From Meghimatium bilineatum (Eukaryota; Mollusca; Gastropoda; Stylommatophora; Philomycidae), in contig CM067318.1 of NCBI GenBank assembly GCA_034231615.1, positions 33,823,382 through 33,887,381 on the forward strand: a stretch of 64,000 nucleotides of DNA, given 5' to 3'. This document shows positions 43,401 through 55,129 of the stretch, piece after piece (within the stretch, counting starts at the first letter, position 1; each line of letters opens with the position of its first letter). The notes beneath the pieces are model-generated. The model made no database searches. It was not told the origin of the DNA and was given only the letters and a program-made list of their open reading frames with translations. The position numbers were made by a program, and so were the translations under genes.

Positions 43401-45734
43401 ACAAGTAATAGAAAGCACAGAGAAAACACAACACTAGTTACCTGATAGCAATAGTGAAAATATATATACAGGATACTTATATTGTAAGGCATATATATAT
43501 TATTTATACAGATAATAAAGAGAAAACAGGCAAACACGTGGACAAATGTATAATCAGACAGGCCTGGAAACAGACGTTTAGAAATTCTTATTCTGAACAG
43601 ATCTAACCACTGAGTTGTAATACGCTTATACAAAATATGAGCACAGTCACAAGCCTTGCAACAATATAGCATGTTTGCTCAACTATCTTTCCCGGTAGTC
43701 ACGCCGCAGTTCATCCTATTCATTGTGATTGTGACAAGTATCCATTCTTTGAAGTGGATGATTTTTAATTGCAGATGATATAGTGTGTCGTTGTTGAATT
43801 GATCTGCCGTTTCGATTATTTTACTTTCTCAAATGACACGGAAACGTTTTTGCGCTGTATTTTTCATATTGATTTTGCAGTCTCTTTTAAGCATTTTCGT
43901 AATATAATATTGCCATTTCAGTTATTTCTTTATATTTCATTGTCTGATTAACAGATTTAAAGGAAACAAGCATGTGAAATTGCACGTTCTTCTTGTATTG
44001 ATATAAAATTATCATTCCAATGGCAGTTGATGCGCATTTATTTTTTTTATGTTGGAGATACGAAAGCTTGTGGATTAAGTTTCTGTAACATGGAGGTTTT
44101 AATAACTTGATTTGAATAATTGCTCATGTGTCGTCTTACACTAAGGAATGAGATTTTTTTATCATGGTTATGTTCATTATTTCATGTTCTTAATTTAATA
44201 GAATTGTCCATTCGTGTTAGTTTTTGGTAAAGTGTACACACCATGTGAGTTTTAAAAAATCATTTAAGTGTGGTTATGTGTGTAAGACGTGTAGTCTGAA
44301 AGTTAATATGTGTGTAAGATATTTAGTCTGCACGTTGTTAATTGTGTAATAGTTTCAATCTGCACGTAGGTATGTGTGTAATAGTTCCAGTTGTCTGAAA
44401 GTTAATATGCGTGAATGAGTTTTAGTATGTGCAAGTTACTATGTGCAAAGAGGATCATATTGTTCTGCTGTACAGAAGTGTAGTAGTATGATGAGAAAAT
44501 GTACAGCAATTGATGTGAGGATGAAGATGGACCCTGACATTCAAATAGTTCGAAAATTGTGAACTATACAGTATGTCTGATAAATATTTCATTAGGTCAA
44601 AGGGCATTTTTGACCATTAATTAGCCCATGGAAAATTAGCCCATGGACCGTTGGATTAGCAACCAACCACTATAAATATTTCATAATTTTATAAGATACA
44701 TCATTATTTCACACAAGTCTAGGAATGTGTAGTATATGCTAGTCAAAAGGTGCTAATTACAGATCTCTATATTTAATAACCTAATTCTGCTCACATTTAG
44801 TTTTATGTAGGAATAACTAAATTGCTTTGTTTAGAAATTCTGAAACGTTTCCGGAGCTAGAACTCGTTTCTTCTTCTGAACTTTGCTAAAGAAGAATTGA
44901 ACAAATTATATATAGAGATCTTATCGCAGCAGCGAATGTGAATTTTACCACTTCTATATACAATCTCGTCTTTTACTATTGCTACACATGCACAATCATG
45001 AAGAACAATTAAGCTGTTAAAATCTTCAAATTTCATAACTTTTTCTTATAGTATCTGCTGTTACAAATATTCTCTCTATGCACTTGCCATTTCTTGTGAA
45101 TGTTATCACGAGCCACAGATTTGAACCTCTTATATACCTGACTATATAAATTGTATGTGTATCTATGACTTTCTTCACCACATAAATATGACTTAATATT
45201 TGATTGTGCTCTTTTACATATTTAATTATGTCTGCTTCATATTTTCCCTGCTCTATATCCGTATATATTTCGTCATCTATACGTACAGCTTATTCAACTA
45301 ATCACTATACGTACAGCTTATTCAACTAATCACATCTTGATCTGACAGGCGTCTTCTCTGAACTGTATTCACTTATTATCTCCCGTTTCTTTCATCATTA
45401 CACAAATCGGACTGTCTATTAGGGTTCATTTTATTGATATACCCAGCTATTATATTTTCTTCGATATCAGGAGTAGATAATCATCGTAGAACTAATATCT
45501 CGTACATTATCTATGATGTAGTGGCTAAATTCATTTTTTTCCAGCTGTAGTCAGTTCATATATTTATAATAACTCATGGACATATATATCGTCAGTTAGA
45601 ACTAGAGTTTGATAGGAGACTGAACAAATGTTGTAAATGCAAATTTAATGCAGAAACACAATAATATACATTTGAGGACACCATCATGTCAATAATAACA
45701 AATATTCAGCAATAGATAGATCTTGTCAACTAAC
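43401..45734. other. Long stretch without recognisable feature
   Basis: More than 2 kb of AT-rich DNA. 44270-44440 shows weak repetition of 'gtgtgtaagacgtgtagtct' 'gaaagttaatat' (about 33-bp spacing). 45275-45336 has a short duplication ('cgtacagcttattcaactaa'). Confidence 0.4.
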
Positions 45735-45862
45735 GGTGTATTATTAGACACAATGGCATATCATTTTAACTAATGTTGCATTTCTAGACACTATGACATA
45801 TCTTTTCAACTAATGTTGCATTTCTAGACACTATGACATATCATTTCAACTAATTTTGCATA
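45735..45862. repeat. Tandem repeat, about 45 bp, three copies
   Basis: 'aactaatgttgcatttctag' 'acactatgacatatc' repeated, the first copy diverged. Confidence 0.75.
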
Positions 45863-47037
45863 GTGACAGACTGTCGGGCTTGCTGAGCGTCGGACATGGA
45901 TTATTGATGAAGGATAATACTAAAAATCAGATGTTCTTTATTTTGTTCAGATAGTTGGACTACTTTTAATAGAATACAAAATAGAAACCGTATGAAAATA
46001 ACAGTTAGCGAAGACGGGACAGTGTTATTAACTTAGTCAGTTAGAGTCAATATTCAACCAGGCTTGACCGAAGCACAAGAATTGTAGGGGAGAATAAAAT
46101 ATTATCAAATACTGTTATTTTAAGAAAGGATGCGTATAGATTAGAATATTCAGGAAAGTATTGTTGACAACCGTGGGTGTCGCAAACTAGAATAAAACTA
46201 AGTTGGTAGAAAACATTTACGGACAAAAACATGAATACACATGCGTATTCAGCAAGATTGAGATCCAAAAATACGTCCAAAAACGTGAACGTAATGGATT
46301 GTAATCAATCTTGAGTGATCATTCGTTCATTCGCTAGCAACTAAGAAATAAATCGGCCATGTAGCTGAGGATTAATCGCGGAACTGTCCATGAAACAGGA
46401 CACGGTTCCTCGAACTCTATACGTTGTTGTGAAGAGGACTGTTGGAGCGAAAGCTTTACAACGTAAAGTCAGGAGAATGTGTCTCATGTTGAATTTGTTA
46501 GAAGCTCCTGTGTTATTGTAAAGTGTTAGAGTGAATATTGTGAATTATAGTGTTATAGATAGAGTATTATAATTAGATGTGGGTAGGCGTAGGCTGTGAT
46601 AAAGGTGTATATGTTGGAAGTAAAATAGCATTAGAAAGATTATTAATCTTTTTATAGAAAATGAATACATTAGTTAGGTATTGTTGTAGGTCGTCGAGAA
46701 CGTGACACCATGTATAGTTCACCTTTGATGAAATTGCTTTTGAAAGAATTTAATCGTCCCAGAATATGAACTATTCTGATGGTGTGGCCAGAAAAATATA
46801 AGGCCAAAGCGATGCAATTCGAGAGAAAGAGAAATTTTTCCTACGGAATCTTCGTCTTCAGCAACTTTTCTCTGCTTTTTTCTGTTTTGTTTTCTCATTC
46901 AGCTATACAAATGGGTAGCGACCCAGAAATTTATATGTCTATATGTTGATGAAATCCAGATACGTTCATAGGTGCTGACATCTATGATGCAGTACATTAC
47001 CCCTAGGTTATAGCTGCTTATAGTATGCCTTCTACAC
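45863..47037. other. No recognisable feature
   Basis: AT-rich. Nothing recognised. Confidence 0.4.
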
Positions 47038-47163
47038 CAATATGTTGAATATCTGTTATAGTGGCAATGTCACGAAGAGCGCTGCTCATGTCTTCTTGAT
47101 TCACAGATTGACCCTCTCTTATAATAGCTAGGTCAGCTAAATTATTGACCAGCTCGTCTCCCA
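47038..47163 (-). CDS. Candidate exon, minus strand, unidentified
   Basis: A 126-nt segment bounded on the minus strand by AG (47165-47164) and GT (47037-47036) reads GDELVNNLADLAIIREGQSV, then NQEDMSSALRDIATITDIQH, with no stop and with codon use unlike its AT-rich surroundings. The shape (helical, DLA...Q...D...AL.DIA) reminds me of the stalk region preceding the GAIN domain in adhesion GPCRs of invertebrates, but that is a weak resemblance. The splice signals are poor (no good pyrimidine tract), so an exon fossil or chance frame is possible. Confidence 0.25.
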
Positions 47164-47674
47164 CTATCAGAATTTTTTTATTTAAATGTTCGTCATGTAT
47201 AATTATTTTACTTCATCGACATTAATATATATTTATTTGTATCCAACATTATTTGTAATAAAGTAAGAACATGATTTCATGTTTTTTTGTCTAACTAAAC
47301 TGTCTTACTAACTAATATTTTGTATTTCCTCCCACGGTACATTTGCAGCAGTGTCTGGTAAGTATTGTGCTTGAATCGTTAAATGTCTGGCATTGCCAGC
47401 GTTTGCTTTATTTGTTTCATTCAGACTTTACCAGCGTTTGTTTTGTTTTTAATTTAATTCAGCCTTTGCCAGAGTTTGGTTTATTTATTTATGTTGACGT
47501 GTAAAAACGGAATATGCAATAGTTACGGTTAGACACGACAACCTTGGGTTGTTTGACAATGCTACTGCTGATCGTGATTGTGGTCGGTAATATTGCAGAT
47601 TGCAATGGGTGTGTTAATTATTTGAGCCAGACAATTAAGCAGTTGTTTAAATAATGAATACGTATAATACAAAT
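47164..47674. other. Unassigned, with short repeats and a possible micro-exon
   Basis: 47385-47490 has three loose copies of 'ttgccagcgtttgctttatt'-like sequence. A 9-nt exon candidate lies at 47350. Confidence 0.4.
47350..47358 (+). CDS. Candidate 9-nt micro-exon
   Basis: 'tgtatttcctcccacggtac' 'atttgcag' (good acceptor) precedes nine bases (cagtgtctg, Gln-Cys-Leu in phase 0) and 'gtaagtattg' (strong donor). Considered only as part of the series. Confidence 0.17.
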
Positions 47675-48395
47675 GAGGAGTACTGTAGCCCAGGTGATTG
47701 TGAGCTTACTTACTATCCACGGATTACACTGTTGTAGATTCGAACCACGTCCTGACAAAACAACAATTCGGGTCATGATTTCTCTACTGGCGCAACTGTC
47801 CCTCCAGTTCATCCAGCTGTAAATGGGTACCTGACGCAGGAGTTAAGGACTGTAAACACAGCAAGGAAGGGAAATGTCACTCTACCTAATAGTTTCTACG
47901 GCTTAGTACATGATTACAAATACATACACATTCACATACACATATACATTCGACATACATCCTCATACACATCCGACATTCACATACACATTCGACATTC
48001 GCATACACATTCGACATTCACATACACATTCGATATTCACATACACATCCGAACTCTCATATACATTCACATACATATGAAATATACACATTCGACGTAC
48101 ACATACGCATACACTTTCGACATTCACATACGCATACATATCCGACATTCACATACACATCCGACATTCACATACACATGCTACACTCGCATATGTATAC
48201 ATATATACATTCGACATACGCATATACATTCGAGAGTTATTTTTATCCAAGACGGCAGGTTGCTGTCATAGGACTTACTTTTGTCTTACTACATAAAGAG
48301 ATATCTTTATCCCATTGCTATCATGGGACCTACCTTTAACCCCGACGGAAGGTTGCTGTCTGGTATCTACCTTTACCTTATGCAAAAATGTTGAT
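47675..48395 (+). mobile_element. SINE-3 copy 1, split by a minisatellite
   Basis: The head 'tgtagcccaggtgattgtga' 'gc' and 'gtagattcgaaccacg' is tRNA-like. The core 'catccagctgtaaatgggta' 'cctgacgcaggagttaagg' resembles conserved SINE cores known from molluscs (recollection, unchecked). 3' part: 'gacggcaggttgctgtcata' at 48251. The minus-strand copy at 61245-61476 has the same blocks without interruption. A second, partial 3' piece follows at 48330-48395. Confidence 0.75.
47914..48232. repeat. Minisatellite inside SINE-3
   Basis: About 18-bp units like 'cacattcgacattcacata' repeated through 319 bp, placed exactly between 'cttagtacatga' and 'agagttat', which are adjacent in the other SINE-3 copy. 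Confidence 0.88.
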
Positions 48396-48534
48396 ATGTA
48401 CTTTCATCATTGTTATTACAATTGCCTTCTTATTTTACTGCTGCCAGACACATCCACGGGTGAGTTATGCATTGATTGTGTATGTTGTCTTGCGTGACAC
48501 TAGTATTTAATGGTTAGCGTTAAATCAATAGCGA
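48396..48534. other. No recognisable feature
   Basis: Short spacer. Confidence 0.3.
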
Positions 48535-48740
48535 ACAAACAGTTCTTCAGAAATTGAAAAGAAATGTACTAAGGGGAAAAGGGAGAGGAGACAGAGGAAG
48601 ACGAAGAGAGAAATTTTGGAATGTGTTGTCACTGAGGCACACAAATATATTACCAACTGAAGTAATTAATAATACACGAGTTGAGAAGAAACATTATCGC
48701 CTTCGCCACTCGCCATGACACTCGATTGATGGAAGTTCAC
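48535..48740 (+). mobile_element. LINE-V-like C-terminal fragment
   Basis: Reads VLQKLKRNVLRGKGRGDRGR, RREKFWNVLSLRHTNILPTE and VINNTRVEKKHYRLRHSP: the basic GRRDRGRQREK block and following segment of LINE-V, diverged. It ends near 'gacactcgattga'. Confidence 0.6.
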
Positions 48741-49502
48741 GAAGCATGATGGAACAAATGTATCTGGGAGATCTCACAGCGATTAGAAAACGTTAAGAGC
48801 ATCAGTATCCCCATCTATCTATCTATGTTCCTTCAGCCCCGAACAGGGTGCGATGGGCAGAAACCAGAGTTTTCCAGTTCGTGCTATGTAATGCTACTGT
48901 GTGTAATTCTTGTGTGGTGTTGTACATCACTATATAGATACTAACAATAATGGTAGACCATCACTAGACACAAGACGAATTCACATAAGGTCTATGAAAC
49001 ATGGGGACATTTAAAATTACGAACATTGTTATAGAAATATGCGTGTGCCAAATAACCACTGATGTTCCTACTGTTAGGACTATGCGTATTACTGGAATAT
49101 TCACAGCTCATTGTGTAGGTAAAACTATCAGAGAGTAGATGGTGGCTTTCACTGTCACAAGTAACATGATTATGGAAATTGTCATATTGACCAAGACATT
49201 ATAAGGTACAACTTATTTATACATTTCAAGTTACTCAAAGAGCGTATATAGATACAAGTAAGATGTATTCGTGAACAGTCGCTTGATGATGTTGAAGGTA
49301 GAAGTGTGTAGGGATGTCATTCATTTTCTAGCCACCCAGGCAGAGCCAGAAAATAACTGTGACAATCGGAAAGTAGGTGTGTATCTACGAACTGATCCAA
49401 TCTATTGCATCCAAAATAGTGTTAACTGTGCTCATTCCCCATCACCCATTGGCTGATATTGATGACATTTTGCACTAGTAATGAGTATCCAATAATTTAC
49501 AT
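48741..49502. other. No recognisable feature
   Basis: Unassigned, with a short CTAT repeat at 48815. Confidence 0.4.
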
Positions 49503-49559
49503 ACGGTCACGTGTTCATCTTCCCAGCATGCATATGTGCTGCAGAAGACTGTTAACAAT

Positions 49560-49841
49560 ATGGCGGGTGTGATTCCGAACCCGTCCAAAGTGAATCAGCG
49601 TGCTGTGATCCAGTTTCTTTCATTTGAAGGATGTCAAGCAGTAGACATTCATCGGAGAATGAAGGCAGCATATGGTGACAAATGTTTGTCGAGGACCAGA
49701 GTGATGGAGTGGGTGCGTATGTTTAAAGACGGACGTGAGTTAACGGCAGATCTTGCACGGCCAGGTCAGGCGCATATTGTTGCAACAGAAGAAGCCATAG
49801 CCGTGCTTGATAAAGCAGTACTGACTGACCATCAAGGCTAA
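49560..49841 (+). pseudogene. mariner transposase, N-terminal HTH part
   Basis: From ATG 49560: MAGVIPNPSKVNQRAVIQFL, then CQAVDIHRRMKAAYGDKC, then RTRVMEWVRMFKDGRELTAD, the paired HTH DNA-binding domain of mariner transposases including the WVRMFKDGR block. It continues to VLDKAVLTDHQG and stops at 49839, where the internal deletion joins the C-terminal part in another frame. The typical protein is about 345 residues; here about 94 of the N-terminal residues remain. The first catalytic Asp is in the missing middle. Confidence 0.82.
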
Positions 49842-50172
49842 GCGACCAGGCAGACTTTCTCAAGGTGTGATTCTTCTCCACGACAACGCTCGTCCGCACG
49901 TCGCAAAAATTGTGCAGGAAACATTGGCAAAGAAGAATTGGGAAGTTCTTCATCACCCAGCCTATAGTCCCGATTTATCCCCGTGTGATTTCCATTTGTT
50001 CGGACCGTTGAAGAAAGCACTAAAGGGACAGCGATTCAACAGCGACGCAGACGTGAAGACAGCGGTGACCACATGGTTCAGAGAACAGCCACGCAACTTT
50101 TTCTCGGACGGCATTCGACGTCTACCTAAACAGTGGGATGCTTGCCTAAATGCATACGGAGATTTTTTCTGA
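49837..50172 (+). pseudogene. mariner transposase, C-terminal catalytic part (DD34D)
   Basis: Reads GVILLHDNARPHVAKIVQET, then HHPAYSPDLSPCDFHLFG. The Asp of HDN and the Asp of SPCD are separated by 34 residues, the mariner DD34D spacing. It ends ...CLNAYGDFF with a stop at 50170. The frame is open to the deletion junction (AKRPGRLSQ before GVILL). With the N-terminal half out of frame and the first Asp missing, no active enzyme can be made. Confidence 0.85.
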
Positions 50173-50297
50173 TGAACCCAGGTGCATTCTTATTCACAAG
50201 TGGTTGCTTTGTTCAATTCCGTTGAAAATATTAAATTGCGTATGATACTTTTTAAATAAATCCACAAGTCCCGTTTTCATTTGAACACGCCTCGTAT

Positions 50298-50579
50298 CTA
50301 TGGCTAGTGACATGTATTCAATTGGTCGAGGTTGAAGACCTGTAACGACCTAAGCTTTGTTTCCATACCGGACCTCAATGAAAAAACAGTATATTTAACC
50401 TTACCTGTGTGTTCGTCCATCACAAGTGATGATGACTAATTTTTGCATCCACTTTTGAAAATTCATTTAGAATTATAACCATGCATAATAGTTCGCACAT
50501 GTATAATGAGCCTTATTCGAGCTGTAAATGTTCTTGGATAGTTCGCACATGGAGTGACGACTGTAGGCGGAATTTGGTC
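50298..50579 (-). other. Probable 3' UTR of the neighbouring LINE or unassigned
   Basis: Lies on the 3' side of the minus-strand LINE at 50580. It contains a direct repeat 'atagttcgcacatg' (50490 and 50537). No coding sequence. Confidence 0.35.
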
Positions 50580-51025
50580 TATCCGTGACTTTCTAGCTAC
50601 TCTCTGCTGTTGGACTGTAGCATTTCTCCTCTTTTCACAAGATCATGCGCTTTTTTTACTGTAGAATGCCATGTAGATCTATTTTGTGCAAGTTCTTCCG
50701 ATATGTCTTGGTCTATTTCAAACGCTTTCAGTGAGGTCTTTAACGAATCGTTATGGCGCTTGTTTTGGCCACCTTGAGATCGTTTACCATTTTCCAGCTC
50801 ACCATAGAGAAGTGTCTTTGGCAGGCGATAGTCTGGCATCCGTACCAAATGACATGCCCAACGAATCTGTGTCTGAATAAAGATAGTGTAAATGTTGGTG
50901 ATATGTCAAGTACAGTGGTATCTGTCTTGCTATCTGATGTTCAAGACTTTTCTGAGACATGTGTGAAAGTGATTGAGTTTACTCACATGACGTCTATACA
51001 CAGTCCATGTTTCGCTAGCGTTTCA
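50580..51025 (-). mobile_element. LINE C-terminal fragment (minus strand), part open
   Basis: The minus strand reads CETWTVYRRHVSKLNHFHTC then LRKVLNIR (51020-50930), and after decay IRWACHLVRMPDYRLPKTLL, YGELENGKRSQGGQNKRHND, SLKTSLKAFEIDQDISEELA and RSTWHSTVKKAHDL (50880-50615). This is the well-known C terminus (HVVRMPDxRLPK, GKRSxGGQxKR) of an endonuclease-RT element distinct from LINE-I to V. The last 83 codons are still open. RT core absent. Confidence 0.8.
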
Positions 51026-52061
51026 TTAGCCTTACCTACTCAGCGATGCACAGTACATCTCTGGCTTCCATCCACAGAGAGTACAAGCATATACACAAGT
51101 TATAAATCATAAAACAATACTGTATAAATGAAGTGGCATGAAGCTTCCATAAAAGAGAACGTGAACATATAGATAACTCATCTACTAATGTTTTATGTTG
51201 CATGGGAGGCTGGTATGGTCGACTATTAGTGAGACACGCAGATATTTCTCTGGCAGGGATAGCAGATTCACTGACTAGTTTTGCCACTGTAAAGAGTTCA
51301 ATTTGTCAGCCCTATCCATTGCCCTACGGGTCATTGTATTCTCTTCTTCTTCTTCTTCATTGATCGCAGAAGAAGATAATTATATTGAGCGACTACGCTC
51401 GGGTCGACACGGGTCGACACATTGAACTCATAACCAGCAACTGTACTTTCAATCAATGATACTAAAGATTGTTATTCAATGTTCAGAATAAAAGAGTTTG
51501 ACTTAAGTTACTGTGTTGTCAGAAATGGACAAAATTATGGGATGAAAAGAATGTTTCGTCATATAGCAGCATATATACTAATGGGGAGATACAAGTATTC
51601 AACAGATGTGTCATGTGTGCAATGACGATGGCATAACGATTAACAACCTAATAATCAATAGTATCTTCCAATTTTCCTCTACATACGGAGGAAGACTATT
51701 ATTGTTGTCTTATGTATGGCATATCAAAACAAATTATAGTATGGTCGGTAGATTACAAATGCAGAGACATCATTCCACAGAAAATAAATCCTAAAGGCAG
51801 AATAAAGCCTCAATTCATTAATATTTCACTAAAGCATGTTGGAAGGAGGACACACTTGGTATGGTCCATACGATGATTAACAGTCGCAAATTCATAGACG
51901 CCTGGTGGCCATCCCTGCTTTTTTGTACAAGGACAACATCCATGCTATAAAAAGAGTGGTCTAATCAGGTATAGCATGGAGAATATATATATATAAATAT
52001 GGGAAGAATATGGAAATATTATACATAACTAGATACATTTTACTCAATTGGGATTTTAGAA
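51026..52061. other. No clear feature
   Basis: 51335-51380 (minus strand) looks like a SINE-1 tail ('gatcaatgaagaagaagaag'). 'gggtcgacac' is doubled at 51402-51421. The rest is unassigned. Confidence 0.4.
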
Positions 52062-52240
52062 CAGTGTTGGGTGGATATAGTTGTACACTATATTATTGGT
52101 TGGAGAGTGTTGGGTGGAGATAGTTGTACACTATATCATTGGTTGGAGAGTGTTGGACGGAGATAATTGTACACTATATCATTGGTTGGAGAGTGTTGGG
52201 TGGAGATAGTTGTACACTATATTATTGGTTGGAGAGAGTT
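52062..52240. repeat. 43-bp tandem repeat, four copies
   Basis: 'tgttgggtggagatagttgt' 'acactatatcattgg' repeats at 43-bp spacing (ttgtaca at 52081, 52124, 52167, 52210). Confidence 0.92.
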
Positions 52241-52778
52241 AGACAAGACAGCGTTGCAAAAATATGGTTGTTTGGTGAGAATTTGGCAGAATACGATTGT
52301 TTAGAGATTGGTTGACAAGAATCAGACATAATATATAATAATCAAACTATATACAGAGGATATTCGACAGTTCTCTGCACATTGATAGTTAGAATAGAAC
52401 CGATCAGATATGTCTGAACAGTGAGAGCTTCGCGTTATGGCTGTTTAGAGAGTTCACGATCTATACAGATTTCAGTGATATTGACAGAGAGGAATACCTT
52501 GTCTGTAATGTAAAATCTGCGGAGAAAACAATATTTCGTTGTCTAAACATGTGTTCGTGAATTGGATATATGTTATATGAATATATCATGGTATATGAAT
52601 ATATAATTTGCTGTTGTGTCTGGCATATATGTTATATGTTAATGTGCAAAAATGTGTATTGATTCACTATGTAAATATAGCACACTTGTGTGATGGTAGC
52701 AAATTAAGATAAAATATTGAAGGTTTGACACATTATTAAGAAATTGTTCAATGTTAAATTTCAAATGTTATATTTCAG
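52241..52778. other. No recognisable feature
   Basis: AT-rich. Loose 'atatgttatatgaatatat' words near 52565-52640. Confidence 0.4.
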
Positions 52779-52793
52779 AATTGCCCTGGTGGT
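52779..52793 (+). CDS. Candidate 15-nt micro-exon
   Basis: 'caaatgttatatttcag' precedes 15 bases reading Asn-Cys-Pro-Gly-Gly in phase 0, followed by 'gtaagtata'. Both splice signals are near consensus. Chance cannot be excluded. Confidence 0.2.
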
Positions 52794-53059
52794 GTAAGTA
52801 TACGCAACTTCATTCATGTAGATTGTGGTTAACTCCAGTCTTTTTTTTATTAAATTGTTTAATTTCTATCAACCTACATAAGGGATTCTTATGTCTACGC
52901 AATTTTCTGTGTGTTCAACATGTCCCGGATTTTACCTTTAATCGAGACATTGTGTTTTCAAGTGAATTTCCTATTATCTCGGAGATTCCTTGTTATTATC
53001 GCTTATTATTTGTCAAAATTGGAGAAAGTAGACTAGTACACAAGCTTAAAGTGAAAAGA
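52794..53059. other. No recognisable feature
   Basis: Open in one frame (part of 52751-53218), but the upstream half shows no LINE similarity and no other motif. Confidence 0.35.
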
Positions 53060-54645
53060 AGTTTCGATTTAGAAGAGAGAAACGATAAATGGGAAACACT
53101 AATTAAATCCTGCTTAGAAAACAACTTAGTCTATGCAAACACGCTGTTTATCCAACACTCTAGGAAACTGTATACACGGAGATCTCCAGATGGTATAACA
53201 AAAATAAATTCAAATTGATTATAAACTGATTCAGCGAAGATGGAAATCCAGCATCTCATCATGCAACACATACCCAGGGGCAGATTGCAACTCTGACCAC
53301 GAACTATTAGTAGCTAAATTCAAACAAAAATTATAAAAAGTCAGAGGTAAAGGTACAGTCAACTTTGACGGCTCAAAAAATTCCAACAGATTACAACATA
53401 GAAACTACAAAGAGATTCGAAGGATTATTAGAGGAACAAGAGAGATTACTAGTTGAAGAGTTAACTAACAGGATTATTAAAGAGATTTACATACATAGTG
53501 CACAAAAATGTATATCTAAGAAAACAAAGAAAAGACAAACATATATAACGGACACTACCATGAAGCTAGTGGAAGAAAGAAGGAAAGTCAAGCCCAACAA
53601 CAATAACAACGGCCATGCATTATACAAATAACTCACGAGGTAAATAAAAAGCAAAATAAGAAAGAATAAACAATAATTTATCAAGGACTCTTGCACACAA
53701 AAATAGACGGCCTGTACGAAGAAGGAAAAATGAAAGACAAGGACCTCACAGAAAATACTACAAAGTTGAATACATATGAAACATCTATACAAGTCATCAA
53801 AGACAAATCAGGAAAGACCATTACAGACCAATGTGATATTCTAGAAAAGTGGAAATAATAATGTAAAGATATGTACTCGGAGCCACCCCAAAATCAACTA
53901 GGGAACCAAATAAGCACAGACAGAAATATACAAGAACCAGAGCTTACAATAAAAGAAATTAGATCAGCAATTCACATGTTGAAAAGAGGAAAAGCAGCAG
54001 GTTGTGACGACATAACAGGTGAAATGATTCAAGCCGGGGGCGAAAGCAGTGTTAATAAATTTTATCAGCTATGCAATAAGATCTGGAGAACGGAAACTTA
54101 GCCAAGGGACAGGAACCGTTCAGTATAAATACCAATCCCCAAAAGCGGCGATATGCAAATATTATCAAATTATAGAACAATCGCCTTGATCATCCAAGCC
54201 AGTATAATAATACTGCACATTATAATGAAAATAATAGATAACAAGATGGAAGGTGTGATACACGAAGTGCAAGCAGGTTTCAGAACTGGCAGATTAATGA
54301 GAGATCATATATTTAACATGAGGATGGCCATAAAGAAATGTAGAGAGTATAACATCGAATTACATGCATGCTTCATAGACTACACCAAAGCATTTAACTG
54401 TGTCAATCACCATCAATTATGGGAAATAATGAACGACATTGGTTCCCAAAACACTTTACACGACTAATAGCAGAACTGTATAAAGACCAAGAAGCAGCGG
54501 TCAAAGTGGAGAGTGCAAGCTCGTAGTGGTTCAATGTACAGATAGGAATACGACAAGGCTGTACCGTAACTACATACTTGTTCAACATCTATACGGAAAA
54601 TATAATAATATACGTGAGACACGAAATAATGAAGCCTGATTTAAG
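53060..54645 (+). mobile_element. LINE-IV-like element: endonuclease end to RT palm (broken)
   Basis: Domains in order. Endonuclease C terminus: DLEERNDKWETLIKSCLENN then LVYANTLF, then HSRKLYTRRSPDG (53070-53200) and a frame-shifted DHELLVAKF. Linker: TNRIIKEIYIHSAQKC, then KDKSGKTITDQ (53800). RT start: LTIKEIRSAIHMLKRGKAAG followed by CDDITGEMI (53942-54027), then IPIPKSGD, NYRTIALI, VQAGFRTGRLMRDHIFNMRM, and HACFIDYTKAFNCVNHHQLW, where the first catalytic Asp is in FIDY (54375). It then shows a VRQG-like block (IRQGCTVTTYLFNIYTENI, 54545-54605) and ends before YADD at a (TA)n tract. Several stops and frameshifts. Confidence 0.85.
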
Positions 54646-54647
54646 AC

Positions 54648-54650
<3 letters not shown>

Positions 54651-54709
<59 letters not shown>
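54651..54709. repeat. (TA)n microsatellite
   Basis: Pure TA tract truncating the preceding LINE. Confidence 0.95.
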
Positions 54710-54711
<2 letters not shown>

Positions 54712-54810
54712 ATATATATCGTTCTCGGAGGAATGATTACAGCGCTGCAGTGTCCTAGATCATTATGTTCTATCAGGAGTGCAGCAAATACGCCTGTGTC
54801 AACTAGTTCA

Positions 54811-55119
54811 TTATTCCTTCGTCAGATCTGTTGAAACATCCTTGGTGGTAGCACACTTAGCATTAACTGAACCTAGGAGTCTGCCACTAAAAGAAAAATA
54901 TATAACTTTCACTGGTCTCACCTCTCTGTCATCCATGGAGATAATTTGACAGAAGACGAAAGTACGTAACATCGAGGCAGAGCATGCGAGTAACAATGAC
55001 ATTTTTTCACATGTGGCAAGTGTCAGCCCATCCCTCAATATTTTATCATCGACGCATACAATAGAAGGCAGTGATTCTATATTTTGTACCCTGAAATACC
55101 TGTCCAGGCCCCTAGCCAT
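54811..55119 (-). other. Unrecognised 102-codon open frame
   Basis: The minus-strand frame MARGLDRYFRVQNIESLPSI, then VCVDDKILRDGLTLATCEKM, then LLLACSASMLRTFVFCQII. It lies in a less AT-rich stretch (54720-55140). I recognise no domain. A donor-like 'gaggtgagac' (minus strand, about 54918) could end an exon there. It may be a piece of a transposon ORF or of a host gene. Confidence 0.2.
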
Positions 55120-55129
55120 TGCCCAACAC

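Larger units (their letters stand above)
49503..50297 (+). mobile_element. mariner element, internally deleted
   Basis: A DNA transposon of the mariner type. The transposase is present in two pieces. The right end, reverse complemented, reads 'tacgaggcgtgttcaaatg'; the left end may be 'tacggtcacgtgttcat' at 49503, poorly conserved. The TA at the right edge fits the TA target of mariners. The transposase lacks its middle section, so the copy is dead. Confidence 0.75.
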
